A DNA stretch of 64,000 nt. Source: Coleophoma eucalyptorum. Its lineage: Eukaryota > Ascomycota > Leotiomycetes > Helotiales > Dermateaceae. The stretch lies in NCBI GenBank assembly GCA_026120035.1, contig JALRME010000046.1, positions 124,001 to 188,000 on the forward strand, written 5' to 3'. Below are positions 22,503 to 34,230 of this stretch, in pieces. The translations under genes were made by a program, and so were the position numbers. The notes below the pieces were generated by a model that was not told the DNA's origin, ran no database searches, and saw only the letters and a program-made list of their open reading frames with translations. The number at the start of each line of letters is the position of its first letter. The stretch's first letter is position 1.

Positions 22503-24633
22503 TTAAAAGTTTGCCAAATCTCTAGCACCGAATTCACTGCGTCTGTCGTTTCGGTCACGGCGTCCAAAGCTTCCTCTTCCACGTCCACCATCTCTATCGC
22601 CACCGAACCCACCGCGACCACGATCGCTGAATCCGCCGCGGTCACCACCGCGGTCACCACCGAAAGAGCGGCCTCCACGACCACCATCACGGTTACCGAA
22701 GCTAGAGCCGAAGCCAGAGTTGCGCCTTGGTGGGAAATCATCATCCGCCCCGCTATGGGAACCAAGCTTGACGCCAGGGAGTCTGTCAATGCCAAGCTTT
22801 CGTGCAAGTCCCGGTGCAACGCTGGGTGGTTGCTCGAATCCCCACCCGTATCTGGACCATTGATTCAAGGCTGCTACAGTATCAGCTGGGTTGCCTCGGA
22901 TCTGTCCCACGGCAGCCAAATATGCAGCCGCCTTGGTTTGCCTATCAACTCTTTTTGTGGCCTCGCCAACCTGACTCAAGGTCTCTGCAACGCTGGCTGG
23001 GAGCTGTGCATCTCGTGTCATATCAATTGCGGCAGTTTGTAGACTGTTGTCGGCAAGAATGGGAAGACCTCTGAGAGTTCTTCGGGCATTGTCCATATCA
23101 GGCGTCGCGAGCACAATCCAGCCTTCTCCAGTGTTATCTCCTCTTCCAGTTCGTCCAATGCGGTGGACGTATTGATCACGGTTAGGTGGTAAACCCATCT
23201 GAACAACAGTCGTAACGCCGGGGAAATCCATTCCTCGTGCGGTAACATCAGTAGAGAACATAATGGCAGACTTGGCCTTGCGGAATCTCTCGGATACTCT
23301 TGTTCTCTGAACCTGGGAGAGCTGACCATGCATTTGCGAGATCTCGGCTGGCCATAATGGGTGCTTGCCAAACTGGCGTCCACTATCGGTTCTAAGCTCC
23401 TCAAATATACGGGCAGCTAATTCCACATTGGCAGTAGAGCTGAAATACACGATGGCCTTGAAAGGCTTCGCGTTCGGGTCTGTCTCTGCATCAGATGCAA
23501 CCTTTGCTATCTCGCGTTTACACAACTCGAGAAGTGTAGGCATGAAATTTTCATAACCGGGAACCGCGGCAAGTCGTTGAGGAATCTTCTCATGGGTAGC
23601 GATATCTCCGGGCTTAACAGTCTGAACGAAATGGAAATCGGGCTTCAAGGTCCGTCTGACTAGGTTCATGACTTCTCTTGGCACAGTGGCGGAGAACAGG
23701 AGGGTTTGTCTATCGACCTCTTGTCGGCTTGGCAGAAGATCGATAATAGCCTCAATATCCCTTGAGAATCCAGCATCCAAAAGTCGGTCGGCCTCATCTA
23801 AAACAACCGTGCTGACATCTGGTGCAGAGACTCTGCTGCGAGGATCGGTAAGGAGATCATTAAGTCGTCCCGGTGTGGCGACCAGTAGATGGCAGCCCTC
23901 CCTTTGCATCTTTCTTAACATAGCCAACTTGCTGTTGCCACCAACAGCAACCTGCACCTGTAGCCCGGTATGCGCGCATAACTTTTGAGCCTCCACCGCA
24001 ATTTGCTCCGCCAGTTCTCTGGTGGGAGAGATGATAATGGAACGGATGTCGGATGGCTTGGCCTTCGAGGAGTTCCTTCGCATGGGGCGCTCTGCGAGCT
24101 CTGGGGATTTCTTGAGGATATTTTGAATAGTTGGGACGAGGAAACCAAGGGTCTTTCCGGTTCCGGTTCTTGCTTGGGCAATGCTAGGAGATAATCAGTA
24201 TGGTTTGTATGGAGGACTGCAAGCTCTCTTACATATCTGTTCCTTCCAACGCCTGGTTAATAGTGGCGCTTTGCACTTCGGTCATAGTATGATGACCCAT
24301 TCCCTCCGTGATGGCCTTGACCACATTTGGATGAACAAGACCTCGCTCGAGGAGTTCCTCAAACTTAGTAACTGGAGGCGCATTGTTCTGCCCTATTGAC
24401 TTCTGTACCTCCTCTTCTTGATAAACCGATTCATCAAATCCTCCCGCCTCGCCAGCCCAATTGCTTAACCGCGATGACAGGTGAATGAATCTGGATGGTA
24501 TCGCAGGAGCGGCAGAGTTTCGTAGCACCAAAGACGTGGTGGAGGATCTGATGGATGGTACGTAATAACTGGAAGATGCTGCTCGTAAGGCCCTGGTGAC
24601 AGAAGCAGGACCTCTCCTTAATGAGGTGAACAT
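22503..24633 (-). CDS. mss116: Mitochondrial DEAD-box RNA helicase, MSS116/CYT-19-like
   Basis: ATP-dependent RNA helicase predicted to act as an RNA chaperone in mitochondria (group I/II intron splicing, translation). Exons 24233-24633 and 22503-24183 with a 49-nt intron give 693 residues. The first ~60 residues are rich in Arg/Ser with few acidic residues, as in a mitochondrial presequence. Motifs in order: Q-motif region MTEVQSATI, Walker A ARTGTGKT (crossing the splice junction), PTRELAEQ, TPGRL, DEAD in VLDEADRLL, SAT in LLFSATVPR, and helicase C-terminal motifs ARGMDFPGV and HRIGRTGRG. The last ~80 residues are an RGG/RSFGGDRGG-type arginine-glycine tail, likely RNA-tethering, as in Mss116 and CYT-19. 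Everything expected for activity is present. Intron placement is fixed by the Walker A sequence. Confidence 0.93.
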
Positions 24634-25124
24634 GGCGACGTTGTGTCTGACAGTACAGTTGGAGAAAAGGAGTGTATATTAGGAAGATATCGTAGGATTA
24701 CAAGAGATGGAAAGGTTGAAAGGAGAGGTCGATCGTGAAAAAGAGCTTGAGTAATTGCTTCGATTCTCTTGGCCCGTGGAACTTTCTCCCAACTTTTTTG
24801 CGTCGGCAGATTCACGCTAGGGCCACGGGAGCTAGGCTTGATCGGGCTGCCTAGACCAGCCATCTATCCTTATCGCGATGGCAGAATTTCCAGAAATCTC
24901 TCTCAGGCACTCAGGCATCCAGGTACTATACCACATGGTAATTCCTCCGATGGAACCAGAATTACTAAAGTCTTGCCATTTATCCAATTTAGATTGTTTA
25001 GTCTATGTCTACCAGACACCAAATTCAAATCCAAAGCCACATCCCAACCAGTTACAAACCAACAACGCCGCTCATTATATCCAGGGTATCATAAATCAAA
25101 TCGTCGCTGCCGAGGAATATCTCC
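24634..25124. other. Short intergenic spacer, helicase promoter
   Basis: A 491 bp spacer between two minus-strand genes. It should hold the helicase promoter and the 3' UTR of the upstream gene. No distinct element identified. Confidence 0.4.
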
Positions 25125-26204
25125 TTATCGTCGCTCCACTGCACCCGATGGTCTTCGGGCACCCATGATAACCAAACCTTCACCAACCCCGTCATGGATT
25201 CCACCAGACACTCCGTCGATCAACCAGGCGGCAGTATCGTTAATGACCTGTCCAACCTTCCCGTCTCCCATGTTGTAGATGGCCGAGGTTAGAGTCAAAC
25301 CACCCTTGCCAAGGGAGTCCACCGTCTCAATGCTTTGGCTGAAAAGCCGCTCAGAGATCTTGTGTGTTCGATCATATTGATAGGCCGAGGTAACAAGGAG
25401 TCGAAAGTAAGGAAGAACGAACTGGAAGAAGAGAAATAGCTGAATGATGGTTGCCGCCAGCGTCTTGTGAAGAAGAGAAGGCTCCGCTTCATTCCGGCCC
25501 GGAGCGCCCTGGATGTGACCGGATCCTGCGTTCATGCTAAGATTCAGTGGCTCGACGACGCCAACGGGAAGTGCACTTCGAATGCTCAATTGCTCCTCGG
25601 TGGTAAGGTCGGTTGGCAGTGCCCGGAGGAAATAGGTGATAGCATGGACATACAATTGCCGCGCGAAGGACGCATTGCCCATGTCCGGATTTTGCGAGAT
25701 GGTAGATGACTCTTCGCAGGCTAGACTCAGCAGGTTGAGACCTATTCCAAGTCAATATAATTTCTCCCAGGCTAGGGTTTGTACCGGCTCACCTTGATTG
25801 GCATATTTCCAGGTAATGCCCGACTTGGACTCAGTCAACTCTACCGATTGACGTTTATTTCGGGTGCCGTGATGCAAGTCTTCTTCGGAGGACATGCCCT
25901 CGAGGTAGTACTCCGCCATCTCATCCCCACCGGGGGCCATCAAGGCACGAGACCCCCCGCTCAAAACCATGGCAGAGGTATATCCGGTGTCGGGAGTACT
26001 GGAACCGGAGCGAGTAATTCGGCGACGGGAAGCCATGGCATACATACTGACAGATCTGCGTATGGACGGGATTCGGGGGATGCGGGATTTGACTGCCGAA
26101 GGGAGCAGCGAGAAAAACATGGAGGAGTCTCTCGTATGTTGAGAGAAGTTATCCGACAGAGGACGCGGTGGGGGATTCGGGTTTCTAGGACGGACGGTAG
26201 CCAT
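25125..26204 (-). CDS. Hypothetical fungal protein with one hydrophobic segment
   Basis: Exons 25793-26204 and 25125-25741, joined across a 51-nt intron (GTGAGC..ATAG), encode 342 residues. I do not recognise the family. The N-terminal ~60 residues are Arg/Pro/Ser-rich (MATVRPRNPNPPPRPLSD). A Ser-rich middle includes the acidic patch EGMSSEED. After the intron comes a helical-looking region (NASFARQLYVHAITYFLRALP), then a strong hydrophobic stretch TIIQLFLFFQFVLPYFRLL near residues 250-270 that could be a membrane anchor or an amphipathic buried helix. The C-terminus has Gly/Asp-rich text ending in GARRPSGAVERR. The join is supported by phase and by continuous protein-like sequence on both sides. 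Codon use looks normal, so I believe the gene is real, but no function can be given. Confidence 0.72.
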
Positions 26205-27066
26205 ATTGGTTTAGAATGATAGGGTTCGGGGACAAATTTGGTTGAAGTGGAGATGAAGTATTGGGAATGTAGTACAATAATGTGACAGAGTGGTCTTCTA
26301 CCGTCCGGCCCTCTGGTTTGGCGCGCGGATGCGGTCGATATTTAATTTAGCTCGCTCGCAGAGCAGTCTGAATGGCAATGGTACTGGAACCGGCGCAAAG
26401 CTGGCAAAGGAACTATGCGCATGTGGCAGGCATGGCGTTTGCGTCCGAGGCCGAGTCCAGAGAGTCTATGTACGCTCAGTGAATGGAGAGAAAAGAAAAC
26501 ACGGGGCGAGGAACAGAGGAGATGAGGAATGCAGAAGACATCGGAAACAGCGAAAAATCAACATGAGGCAAAAAAACCGAAGCGATTAGAGGCCGGAATG
26601 TTGAGGAATCGAGGGATGTGCAGATGATAGGTTGGGGCGACTGCAATACAATCGGCTTGCATGTGAAAAGTGCGAGAACTGGCTGCCTTCATCTGTATCT
26701 CCCCACCTTGGCGCGGAGGCTGGTTGGTGTGGCTAGTCCAGTGTCAGGGTCAGGCCTGGGTTTGGGGGCTTTCACGTGAGATGGGACGGGTGGGGGGCCG
26801 CCTGGTCCATGAGCAGAGGTGAGATAAGTAAGTCAAACCAGACTGGCATGACCGTTTGCTTGTGATATCTAAGGTACATCCTGCAGCTCCGGCTGTTGCC
26901 TATGTGCGAATCGTGCATGAAGCACGAGGAAATGAATGTGGGTTTTCTTTTTCTTTTTTTTTTTGACAGCAAAGAAAGCTTGGGGTAGCATTCAAGGGGT
27001 TTCCCTTATGGCTTTTTCCCTTTCGCCTAAATCGTCTATCTCACCTCCTCCACCTTGACTTCCGAC
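26205..27066. other. Intergenic region between two minus-strand genes
   Basis: About 0.86 kb with the promoter of the hypothetical gene and the 3' flank of the S58 peptidase gene. A T-rich tract lies near 26945-26965. The open plus frame 26290-26589 starts with GTG and shows no family. Nothing else seen. Confidence 0.4.
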
Positions 27067-28393
27067 TCAGATAACAACCTGATACTTCTTCAACCACTCC
27101 TTCACCTTCTCAACTGGCAGGCCCTCAAGATGCTGACCTTTTGATCCAATCCGACCCTCGCGACCCGCGACCATCGAGTTTAGGATAGCCTCTTCCGTCG
27201 CCTCGGACGCAGCCCGGAACAAGGTGTCGATACACTCGTTCTTGACCAAATCAACCGTATTGTGCTCAACCTGGTACACGCCGTTGACATGTGCGACCGA
27301 ACTGACCTCATTGGGCATATTGGCTGTTGAAATTGCTAGGAAGATGTCACCGGAATGGGTTCGACCAGTGCCGTGGCCGCCAACTTGACTGAGTCCCACG
27401 GTAGCATGTTGGGCCAAGCGAGTGAGTTGATGAGGCAGCATGGGGGCATCGGTACTGGGAGGATTGTCAGTTGATTCATTGGCAATGATCGTATGATGGG
27501 AGTACTTACATCAGAATGATGACTATGCTTCCATCATCTGCCTTCCCCCCTGGCGTGCTCTTGGCCCGCTCAGCTTCCTTCTCACTGTTTTCCTTCCACA
27601 ACATCTCGCCCATCGGAATACCCGCGATGTTCATATCAATCTTCAGCCCGTAGTTCGACTGGACCAGGACCCCAACGGTATACTCCTTCTCGTCCTCATG
27701 CGTGTCAACCACCCGCGAACTAGTGCCGGTCCCTCCCGGAAACATATGGCAAGTCATACCGGCACCGCCTCCAAACTGACCTTCTTGCACCTCCGTCTGG
27801 GTCAAGGTATTGGCAAATGCTTGCTTGACATCCTTGGCATCGATCATGGACTGGTAGACATCATTCAACCACCAATCTGCCGTCTCGCCTACAATAGGTG
27901 TGCCGTAGTTGTGTGAGATGTCATTGACCGACAGCCCCATCCTCTTGGATCGTTCCAGTAGCCAAGTCCAAGATTCCTGGAACACGGTTCCGAGACTGCA
28001 GGAATTGGTCAAGGCGATGGGCTATTCCCGTTAGTTCGCCCTTACTCAAAAATCGGTAAAACCAACGGTATTGATGTATCCCCAATCCTTCACTTGGTAA
28101 CATCCTGTAACCTCTCCATTGCCATTCAAAGTATGCATACCCGCATAGCAGGGTGTATAGATGTCATCCGGATGACGAGGCATGATCACCGTAACACCCT
28201 TGAGGAAATCGGAGCCATCTTTGCCCACGGTCACTTGACCGACGTGCACTCCTGTTCAGAAAGTCAGAAGACGCTGCTTTGATTGGGGTAATGAGAGTGC
28301 CATGTACTCACCCGGGACATCTAAAATGGAATTCTTCTCTCCAGCGGCCAGTCGGCCGGGCACATAGCCCAGATCACGAATCGTCATACGCAT
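27067..28393 (-). CDS. DmpA/BapA-type beta-peptidyl aminopeptidase (peptidase family S58)
   Basis: Ntn-fold, self-processing aminopeptidase family that includes bacterial L-aminopeptidase/D-Ala-esterase DmpA and the beta-peptide hydrolase BapA. Four exons: 28312-28393, 28067-28251, 27510-28021 and 27067-27454; 388 residues, the typical length. Family blocks are the N-terminal ILDVPGVHVGQVTV, HTLNGNGEVTGCYQVKDWG, ALTNSCSLGTV, the Gly-rich FGGGAGMTCHMFPGG followed by GTSSRVV (where relatives cleave themselves to expose the Ser nucleophile), YTVGVLVQSNYG, and TDAPMLPHQLTRLAQHA. The second intron has the weak donor GTTGGT; reading through it would give an early stop after VGFTDF. The first ATG could be 28393 or 28387, two codons apart. 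No signal peptide is evident, so it is probably cytosolic. Confidence 0.9.
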
Positions 28394-30081
28394 TCTCGGA
28401 AGCGGAGGTTCGAAGACAGAAATGAGGCTTAACAAACTGTCACAGTGGACAAAGAAGCTTATGAGTCTAATCAAGCTCTAGCTAATGATCTATCTCATTC
28501 TCGCCTCAGAAGATTCTCATCCTTATATAGACTTCGCATTTCCCCTCACATAGCGTCTAAGCCTTTCTAGCAATACTCTAATGTCTTTTCTGTAGACAGC
28601 CACACGGTCCGGCCCAAGGTCCCCAAAAAGTCAATTGCTAAGGTACCTTAGATATCCTTGACTGCCAAATAAGACCAAAAGCCCTATCCTGAACAGGTAG
28701 GTCCTGATTTTTTATGACTCTTTGGATGCACACATTTATGACCCCGCACCACGGGTCCCATGAAAACTCCCTCAAAGACAGGCTTGCCTCAGGGTGTGCG
28801 ACGACTGGATCGTGAATTTCTGCGTATATTATTTCAAGATCCGGCCACGCTATTCGGTTGGATGCTCCACTCCCAACATCTGATGTCTTCAGGCCATCCA
28901 AAAAGTTGATAGAAGTACGCAAGAGTGACTCAGGCCGCCAGTCGCCAACTCCCAGGGAATTGCAGCGACACCTCTCTATCCCACTCTTCAGCTTCGCCAC
29001 GAGCCCAGATCAATAAAAACCAACGTCCTATACTGCATGCAATTTCTCTTCCGTGACTCTTAACTCTCCCACCTCGGAGATTATCTATGCAGCGGCACTC
29101 TCCCGCGGACCGAGAACCGTGGTTTTGCAGCAGTGGCAGTGCTAGATCTTTGTCGGGTGTATTTTGCACGATGCTCACTAAGTCGGATCGCGAAAAGGGT
29201 TCGCTTGTAGCTTAATTCGACAGTGCAGTTGGATGGATATCTGGATACATTTTATTTTATTTTCCTGGGCTTTATTCTTTCCATTATTTCAGACATGAGT
29301 CGATATCCGCAACCGAGGACCTCACTTTCTTAAACAAGAGATGTCGAAATGGCCCATGAAGGAAAATAATTCCGGTTGGTTGGTTTGCGTGGAGATAGCT
29401 GAGGCGCACAGTACCGTGAGTGAGTGAGTGATGCTCGCTTCAAGCACACCCGGGATTTCGGAGCTGGGGTAGGCAAATAGGTTAATTAAACCTTGCCAAC
29501 CTTCTTCTTTCTTTTATCGTCGTCTGACTTTCCTCGTACGCTCTCATTTCTTTTTCTTCGACGTTGGGTTACATCCTCATACGGGCTTTGCTACCAACTC
29601 CTCACGACCGACGATACACTTGTATTCTCTAGCGCAGTGAGATAATGGCTAAACCCTGCCCTGGGAGATTTGCTCATGTACGTTCCAAGGCAGCCTGTTC
29701 AGCATACGAATATATATAATTTTAAAAACCCCTCGTTGAGGCTATGCTACATACATTATTACAAACTTGATATTTCACCCGCCCTTGGGCTTTCTCCACT
29801 GTGTGGGCTTTCCCCGTGTCCGGAATCGAGGTCCCGCGAGCTTCTCTATGTGCTCAACCGCTGATGTTAGAAAGGAGAAAAAAAAGAGGGATTTCTCTCG
29901 ATGTGGCAGGTCCAGCCTGACCTTGCCTCCCATATTGACTGAGCCCGAAACGCCGAAATGAAGTGTCTAAATGTGCGGAGGTTGAAGAGCCGTGAACTGC
30001 TCAAATATACAATGCTGCTCCTCGATAAGTAATCCAAGCTCGCTCCATCTCTTTCTCCCCCCTCTCTAGATCTTCCCCTCT
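28394..30081. other. 1.7 kb intergenic region
   Basis: Between the S58 peptidase start and the CYSTM gene stop. The longer minus frames here (28638-29000, 28930-29178) begin at GTG, not ATG, and show no family. A perfect 12-bp palindrome TAAGGTACCTTA lies near 28639-28650. Otherwise I see only probable promoter and 3' UTR sequence. Confidence 0.4.
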
Positions 30082-30507
30082 CTAGAGCAAGAGATCCAAA
30101 CAACAACAGCAGGCCAACGACGCTAAGCAAACCTCAAAGAAGCCCCCCGAGCCTCGCTGGTCCTGCCTGTAGTAACCACCCTGCGGCTGGCCATAGTACA
30201 TGCCCTGGGGGCCATATGGCTGCTGTTGATAGCCCATCTGCGGGCCTGGCGCATAGTAGCCATTACCCTGTGGGTATCCGGCACCCTGCGGAGCGAAGGC
30301 ACCTTGGGGTGGGTAGCCCTGTGGAGGGTAGCCGGCGTTGTAAGGTTGGGCGTTTTGCATGTTCGGTGAGGCGCCGTAGTAGTCGGACGGGTGGCCGGTG
30401 TTCTGCATTTGCAGATGCGCTGGTGCGGGTGAGCCGATCGTGCTGGCTGTGTCGTGCTGGCTGTAGGTTGGGGGTGGTGGCCCGGCGGTATCTTGCTTGC
30501 CTGACAT
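30082..30507 (-). CDS. CYSTM (cysteine-rich transmembrane module) protein
   Basis: Small single-exon protein of 141 residues. The first ~115 residues are Pro/Gln/Gly/Tyr-rich with repeated YPPQG, APQGAGYPQG and GPQMGYQQQPYG-like units, a low-complexity cytosolic region. The C-terminus is GGFFEVCLASLACCCCLDLLL, the compact Cys-rich hydrophobic module of the CYSTM family, whose members are tail-anchored and in yeast and plants linked to stress tolerance. The stop codon follows directly after the module, as expected. The real homologue role in filamentous fungi is not established. The start ATG is the first in frame and gives the usual family length. Confidence 0.85.
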   Translation of the reverse strand: MSGKQDTAGPPPPTYSQHDTASTIGSPAPAHLQMQNTGHPSDYYGASPNMQNAQPYNAGYPPQGYPPQGAFAPQGAGYPQGNGYYAPGPQMGYQQQPYGPQGMYYGQPQGGYYRQDQRGSGGFFEVCLASLACCCCLDLLL

Positions 30508-32369
30508 CTTTGAGGTTGGAGATGGAGAGGTTGTTCGTGGGTTGGTTGGGTTGAGGGGTGTTGCGTGGGAGGGAACAGTTAGGGGTGGCCCTGTAGATCT
30601 GGTTGGAGAGGAATGCGTGGGTCGACGCTCTGGTTTGAAGTCTTCAGGCCTTCGAAGACGTCGTGTGGTGCTTATAAGTGACGTTGGCTCGGATTCTTTT
30701 ACGAGCGGAGAGGTATGAGGTAGAGCGGGAAGCGTGCGCGACCGAGGGTGCCGACGAGCTATGATGTAACGGCGGCGATAGCTTCAAGTAGTAGGAAAGT
30801 TTACTTAGGATGGAGGAGAAATAGGAATAGAGATATCAGGGGCGTGAAGACAAGAACGAGAAGGAAATAGATGGGTGGCGACGGTGAGGTTCAGAGGTTG
30901 ACAGCAGAGAGAAAGAGAGACAGAGGATAGATGTCAGGGAATGGTGTCTTTCTTGCACGGGCAGAAACACGTCTCGTCGCAGCTCCGAACGGAAGATTCG
31001 CAAGGTGGGTGTGGGTGTGGCTGTGTTTGCTCCCGCGGCCTCTTGGACCTCGTGATGGAAGCTTGGAGTCTGGGTACTTACTAATCCAGTACGAGGACAA
31101 GCTTTCGGTTGCGAAGGACGACGGTAGGGACATGAAGGTGTGTGTATGTAGGTAAGTATGATGTAGGTACTTTATATTCGGGGGTTTCTATCGTCCATGC
31201 TCTTATCTGCTATCAGCCATGAGAGGGGCGTCTAACCTGGATAAGTACAGTACTATAACTCTACCGTACTGAAGTGTCGAACTACTGCGGTTGTATGGAA
31301 ACCTGCCAACCAGCGCCAGCATCTCGATAAGGTACGGTGGGTCACCAGGGTAAGGCACGGTACTGTGAGGGAAGGTAAAGCCAGTCGTAAGGTCGGCGGG
31401 CCGTGGCAAAGGAAAATAGCTTACTAAGCTGACGCGACCATCCAACCAGACCGAGCCAAAAGCCGATCCAGCCCCTCCCTGGTCCTCGTCTCGTTCCGCA
31501 CTGCTACTGCATCCACGTGCGGCGAAGCGTCAGGGACCGCCAGCCAGTCGCCTCGGCCACATTTCCACCCGCCGTAGCCCGTTCGCTCCCCTCGCCAGCC
31601 CGCCCGCCCTCCAGCCTCCAGCCTTTCGCTTTCGCAACTCACTGCTCGCTGCGCGACAGTAAGCCGTACGGCCCGGCCAAATAACCCCAAGATATCCCCA
31701 ATGGCATCCCCACTGCCATCTATTGGGCCTTGTCTGGCCATGAGCATCCAGCCTCGTGAATTCTATCTAGCATCGTCACAAACCGACCCCAATTGAATGC
31801 CTTGTTTGGTTGCTGTGGAAAATGTGTTGCGCAAAACCCCCCCCCCCCCCAGCTCAGCCTAATTCGACTTGCTGCTCCTGCAGGACATTAAGCGATCTGC
31901 CGTGGAAACAAGGTCGTAGACCTGCTTAGCATAGGTACCGCCGTACTGACATCGTCCTGATCTCATCACCCACTTCATGTCCTCGACCTTCTCCCCAGCC
32001 CAAACCCATCCATCATTCCATCGTGGCCCTCGTCCAGCGCATCTTCACCTTGAGACCGCCTTCCTATCATGATCATAACACTATATGTCCTTATCCCTAC
32101 GGCATTGAGCATCCCCGCCCACTAGAACACTCTCGTTATCACCAAGCCAAAGCAGGGCCCGAGCTCAGCTTTGTTGTTTGGAGTCGCAACCGCAACCGTA
32201 GAAGAAGAAGAAATTCCCTTAGAGTCATCGACGGTCCATTGAGTCGAGTGGGACAGCCCGATCGATACATATCACTATCCAACGACACCAGCGGCGCTCA
32301 TCGCCCAGAATTCGCAAGGGAGTGGACTCACTCGCGCGCCATCCTTCCCTTAGAACCGAGATCCACAGC
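30508..32369. other. 1.9 kb divergent intergenic region with a C14 tract
   Basis: Holds the divergent promoters of the CYSTM gene and the single-pass membrane protein. Contains a run of 14 C at 31837-31850. Open frames within it start at non-ATG codons or are GC-driven, and I assign none. Confidence 0.4.
31837..31850. repeat. C14 homopolymer
   Basis: Fourteen consecutive C on the plus strand, about 520 bp upstream of the gene at 32370. Length in the assembly may be inaccurate. Confidence 0.9.
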
Positions 32370-33059
32370 ATGCCTCCATTCACGATCATCGTCCGGCCGA
32401 ACCCCAACTCCCCGCTTCAACTTATCAGCGACGAGAATGATGCCGGCGAGATAACCTACAGCGATCTCTTCCCCCGCGCCGAACCCACCAGCTTACTATC
32501 GCGACTGCTGCGGCGCCAAACCAACAACATCATCCCTAGCGGTTATTCTAATCAGCACTCCCTTGCGCCCGGGACCATCGTCGGCATCGTCCTCGGCTCC
32601 GTCGCCGGCTTCCTGTTGATCTTATGGCTTCTGTACACCTGCATGACCTTCAACCAGGTGAGCAGCCGATCGAGTTATAATGAGAGCGTCGTGGTGCGCG
32701 AGCGTCATAAGAGCGCGGGCTCGCATCGCAGTCGGCGCATGAGCGAGACGGTCGAGGTCCGCCGCGAACGCAGCCGGACCCCAGTGCGAATGGTACGGCC
32801 AGATCCACCGAGGTCAACGGAGCGCGTGGTGGTTGAGGAGCGCAGAGAGGTGCGGCGAGACCGCAGCCCGGATTTGGATGGCAGCGATGAAGTGGTGGTC
32901 ATTGAGGAGCATTCTCCGCCGCGACGCAGCAAGAGCAAGCGCGAGACGGTCGAGTCGAGGAGGGAGAGCGGCTTTAGGACGGTAGATCCGGGGGCGTATG
33001 GGGGTGGAGCGGCGCCATTGAGGAGTGTGAAGTCGAGTCGAAGGTCGAGCGGGCGGTAA
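32370..33059 (+). CDS. Single-pass membrane protein with long basic cytosolic tail
   Basis: Single exon, 229 residues from ATG 32370; the frame is open further upstream only from a GTG. Residues 1-65 form a short polar N-terminal region. One clear transmembrane helix follows at about 69-92 (GTIVGIVLGSVAGFLLILW), with small-residue GxxxG-like spacing. The remaining ~135 residues are strongly charged, with alternating Arg/Glu/Ser (RRERSRTPVR, VVVEERREVRRDRSPD), ending SSRRSSGR. There is no cleavable signal, so an N-out/C-in or tail-exposed topology is inferred. Similar architecture is common in fungal proteins of unknown function, with many potential phosphorylation sites (RSRTP, RDRSP, RRSKS). 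I do not recognise a named family. Confidence 0.75.
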   Translation: MPPFTIIVRPNPNSPLQLISDENDAGEITYSDLFPRAEPTSLLSRLLRRQTNNIIPSGYSNQHSLAPGTIVGIVLGSVAGFLLILWLLYTCMTFNQVSSRSSYNESVVVRERHKSAGSHRSRRMSETVEVRRERSRTPVRMVRPDPPRSTERVVVEERREVRRDRSPDLDGSDEVVVIEEHSPPRRSKSKRETVESRRESGFRTVDPGAYGGGAAPLRSVKSSRRSSGR

Positions 33060-33514
33060 TGATCAAGTTGGGTAGGGGGACGAGGTCAGGATGGTACTCT
33101 GCGTGCTGGACGGGGTTGGGACCGGTCTGGCTAGGGATGGGAGGGCAAGCAACACAGCAGCGGAGAAGGAACGGTATGAGGCTATGAAATGATTTCTATT
33201 TACTTCTTTTTTTTTGGGTTTCGATTTAGATACACCACGGCGCAAGTTTGGGAAACTGAGGGCGGAATCTTGATGCTATTGTGGGATGGCGGGCTGGACC
33301 GTTGATACCAGCAGCCTAATGTCTGCGTAGAAGGCTGTAAGAGACGACAGCGTGTATCTTGCTTCTTTCGCAGCTCAGTTATTTCTCGTCTTCTCGAGCG
33401 TTGCAAGCGTAAAACACCTGTACTGTAGCATAATCGTAGAAAGCAGATTTTTTCGATTCTGGTATCGGCGCCCCCGTATCACCATGAACTTGCCCATGAA
33501 GTGGATGCGTCCAA

Positions 33515-33574
33515 CGTCCTTATAGATCTAGTCCTTATAGATCCAACTCTTATAGCTCAAGCTCTTATAGCTCA
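33515..33574. repeat. 15-bp tandem repeat, four copies
   Basis: Four exact-length units, 33515-33529, 33530-33544, 33545-33559 and 33560-33574, all of the form nnnncTTATAGnTCn. Each unit carries CTTATAG; the first two differ from the last two at a few positions, suggesting pairwise duplication. Confidence 0.88.
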
Positions 33575-33702
33575 AATCAACCGATGCCAACGCGCAAAGT
33601 CAATCCCCTCAGGCCAACCCAGTGATGGGCTTTCCACTCGAAGCCACCAGCCGACGGATAAACGACCAGTCGACTCAATTGTTGCTACCGGCGCTGCACC
33701 GG

Positions 33703-33708
33703 AGCACT

Positions 33709-33739
<31 letters not shown>

Positions 33740-33766
33740 AAGAGCACCAAAGCATTGGAGCACTGG
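33703..33766. repeat. 8-bp tandem repeat, eight copies
   Basis: Eight consecutive 8-mers based on AGCACGAG; three central copies are identical and the outer copies diverge (AGCACTAG, AGCACAAG, AGCACCAA, AGCATTGG, AGCACTGG). Confidence 0.88.
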
Positions 33767-34188
33767 ACGAGACCAGTCGCCGAAGGGGAAAAGCATGACA
33801 GCATGCGCACGCCAAAGTAAGACAGAGCTTACTAATATACCAAACCAGCTGGTCCGAAGCCACCTTTGGGGTAAACTGCACGCATGCACCTACGCACTTG
33901 AGTTACGAGCACTGGCTGCAAGTCACGGAGCCACAGAGTCATGAAGCCTTGCGGATCTAGCGACATCGGTATCCTACCGTCATGGTAGCACGAACACAAA
34001 CTGGTTGGGTCGGGGGGTGTGTGGTCACCAACGCGGAGTTCGCTGCACGCTTGACAGCCGGTCCTCGGGACTCGTCTGGCTTTTGGGGCTGGATAATCGC
34101 AGGTCGGCTACTCCGTCTACAAATAATAGTGTGTGGTATGGTGCAGTGTGGTGTAGGTCTACGGAGTAAGCTGGCGTCATCAGTGCAC

Positions 34189-34190
<2 letters not shown>

Positions 34191-34222
<32 letters not shown>
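34191..34222. repeat. (AG)16 microsatellite
   Basis: Thirty-two bases of pure AG dinucleotide, continued by an interrupted GAGAGAG tail to about 34230, about 730 bp upstream of the long homeodomain gene. Confidence 0.95.

Positions 34223-34230
<8 letters not shown>

Noticed and set aside
28022..28066. Early stop (VGFTDF then stop) as a broken S58 peptidase
   Set aside because: A 45-nt intron with donor GTTGGT and acceptor ATAG removes it and restores the conserved NTPIALTNSCSLG sequence.
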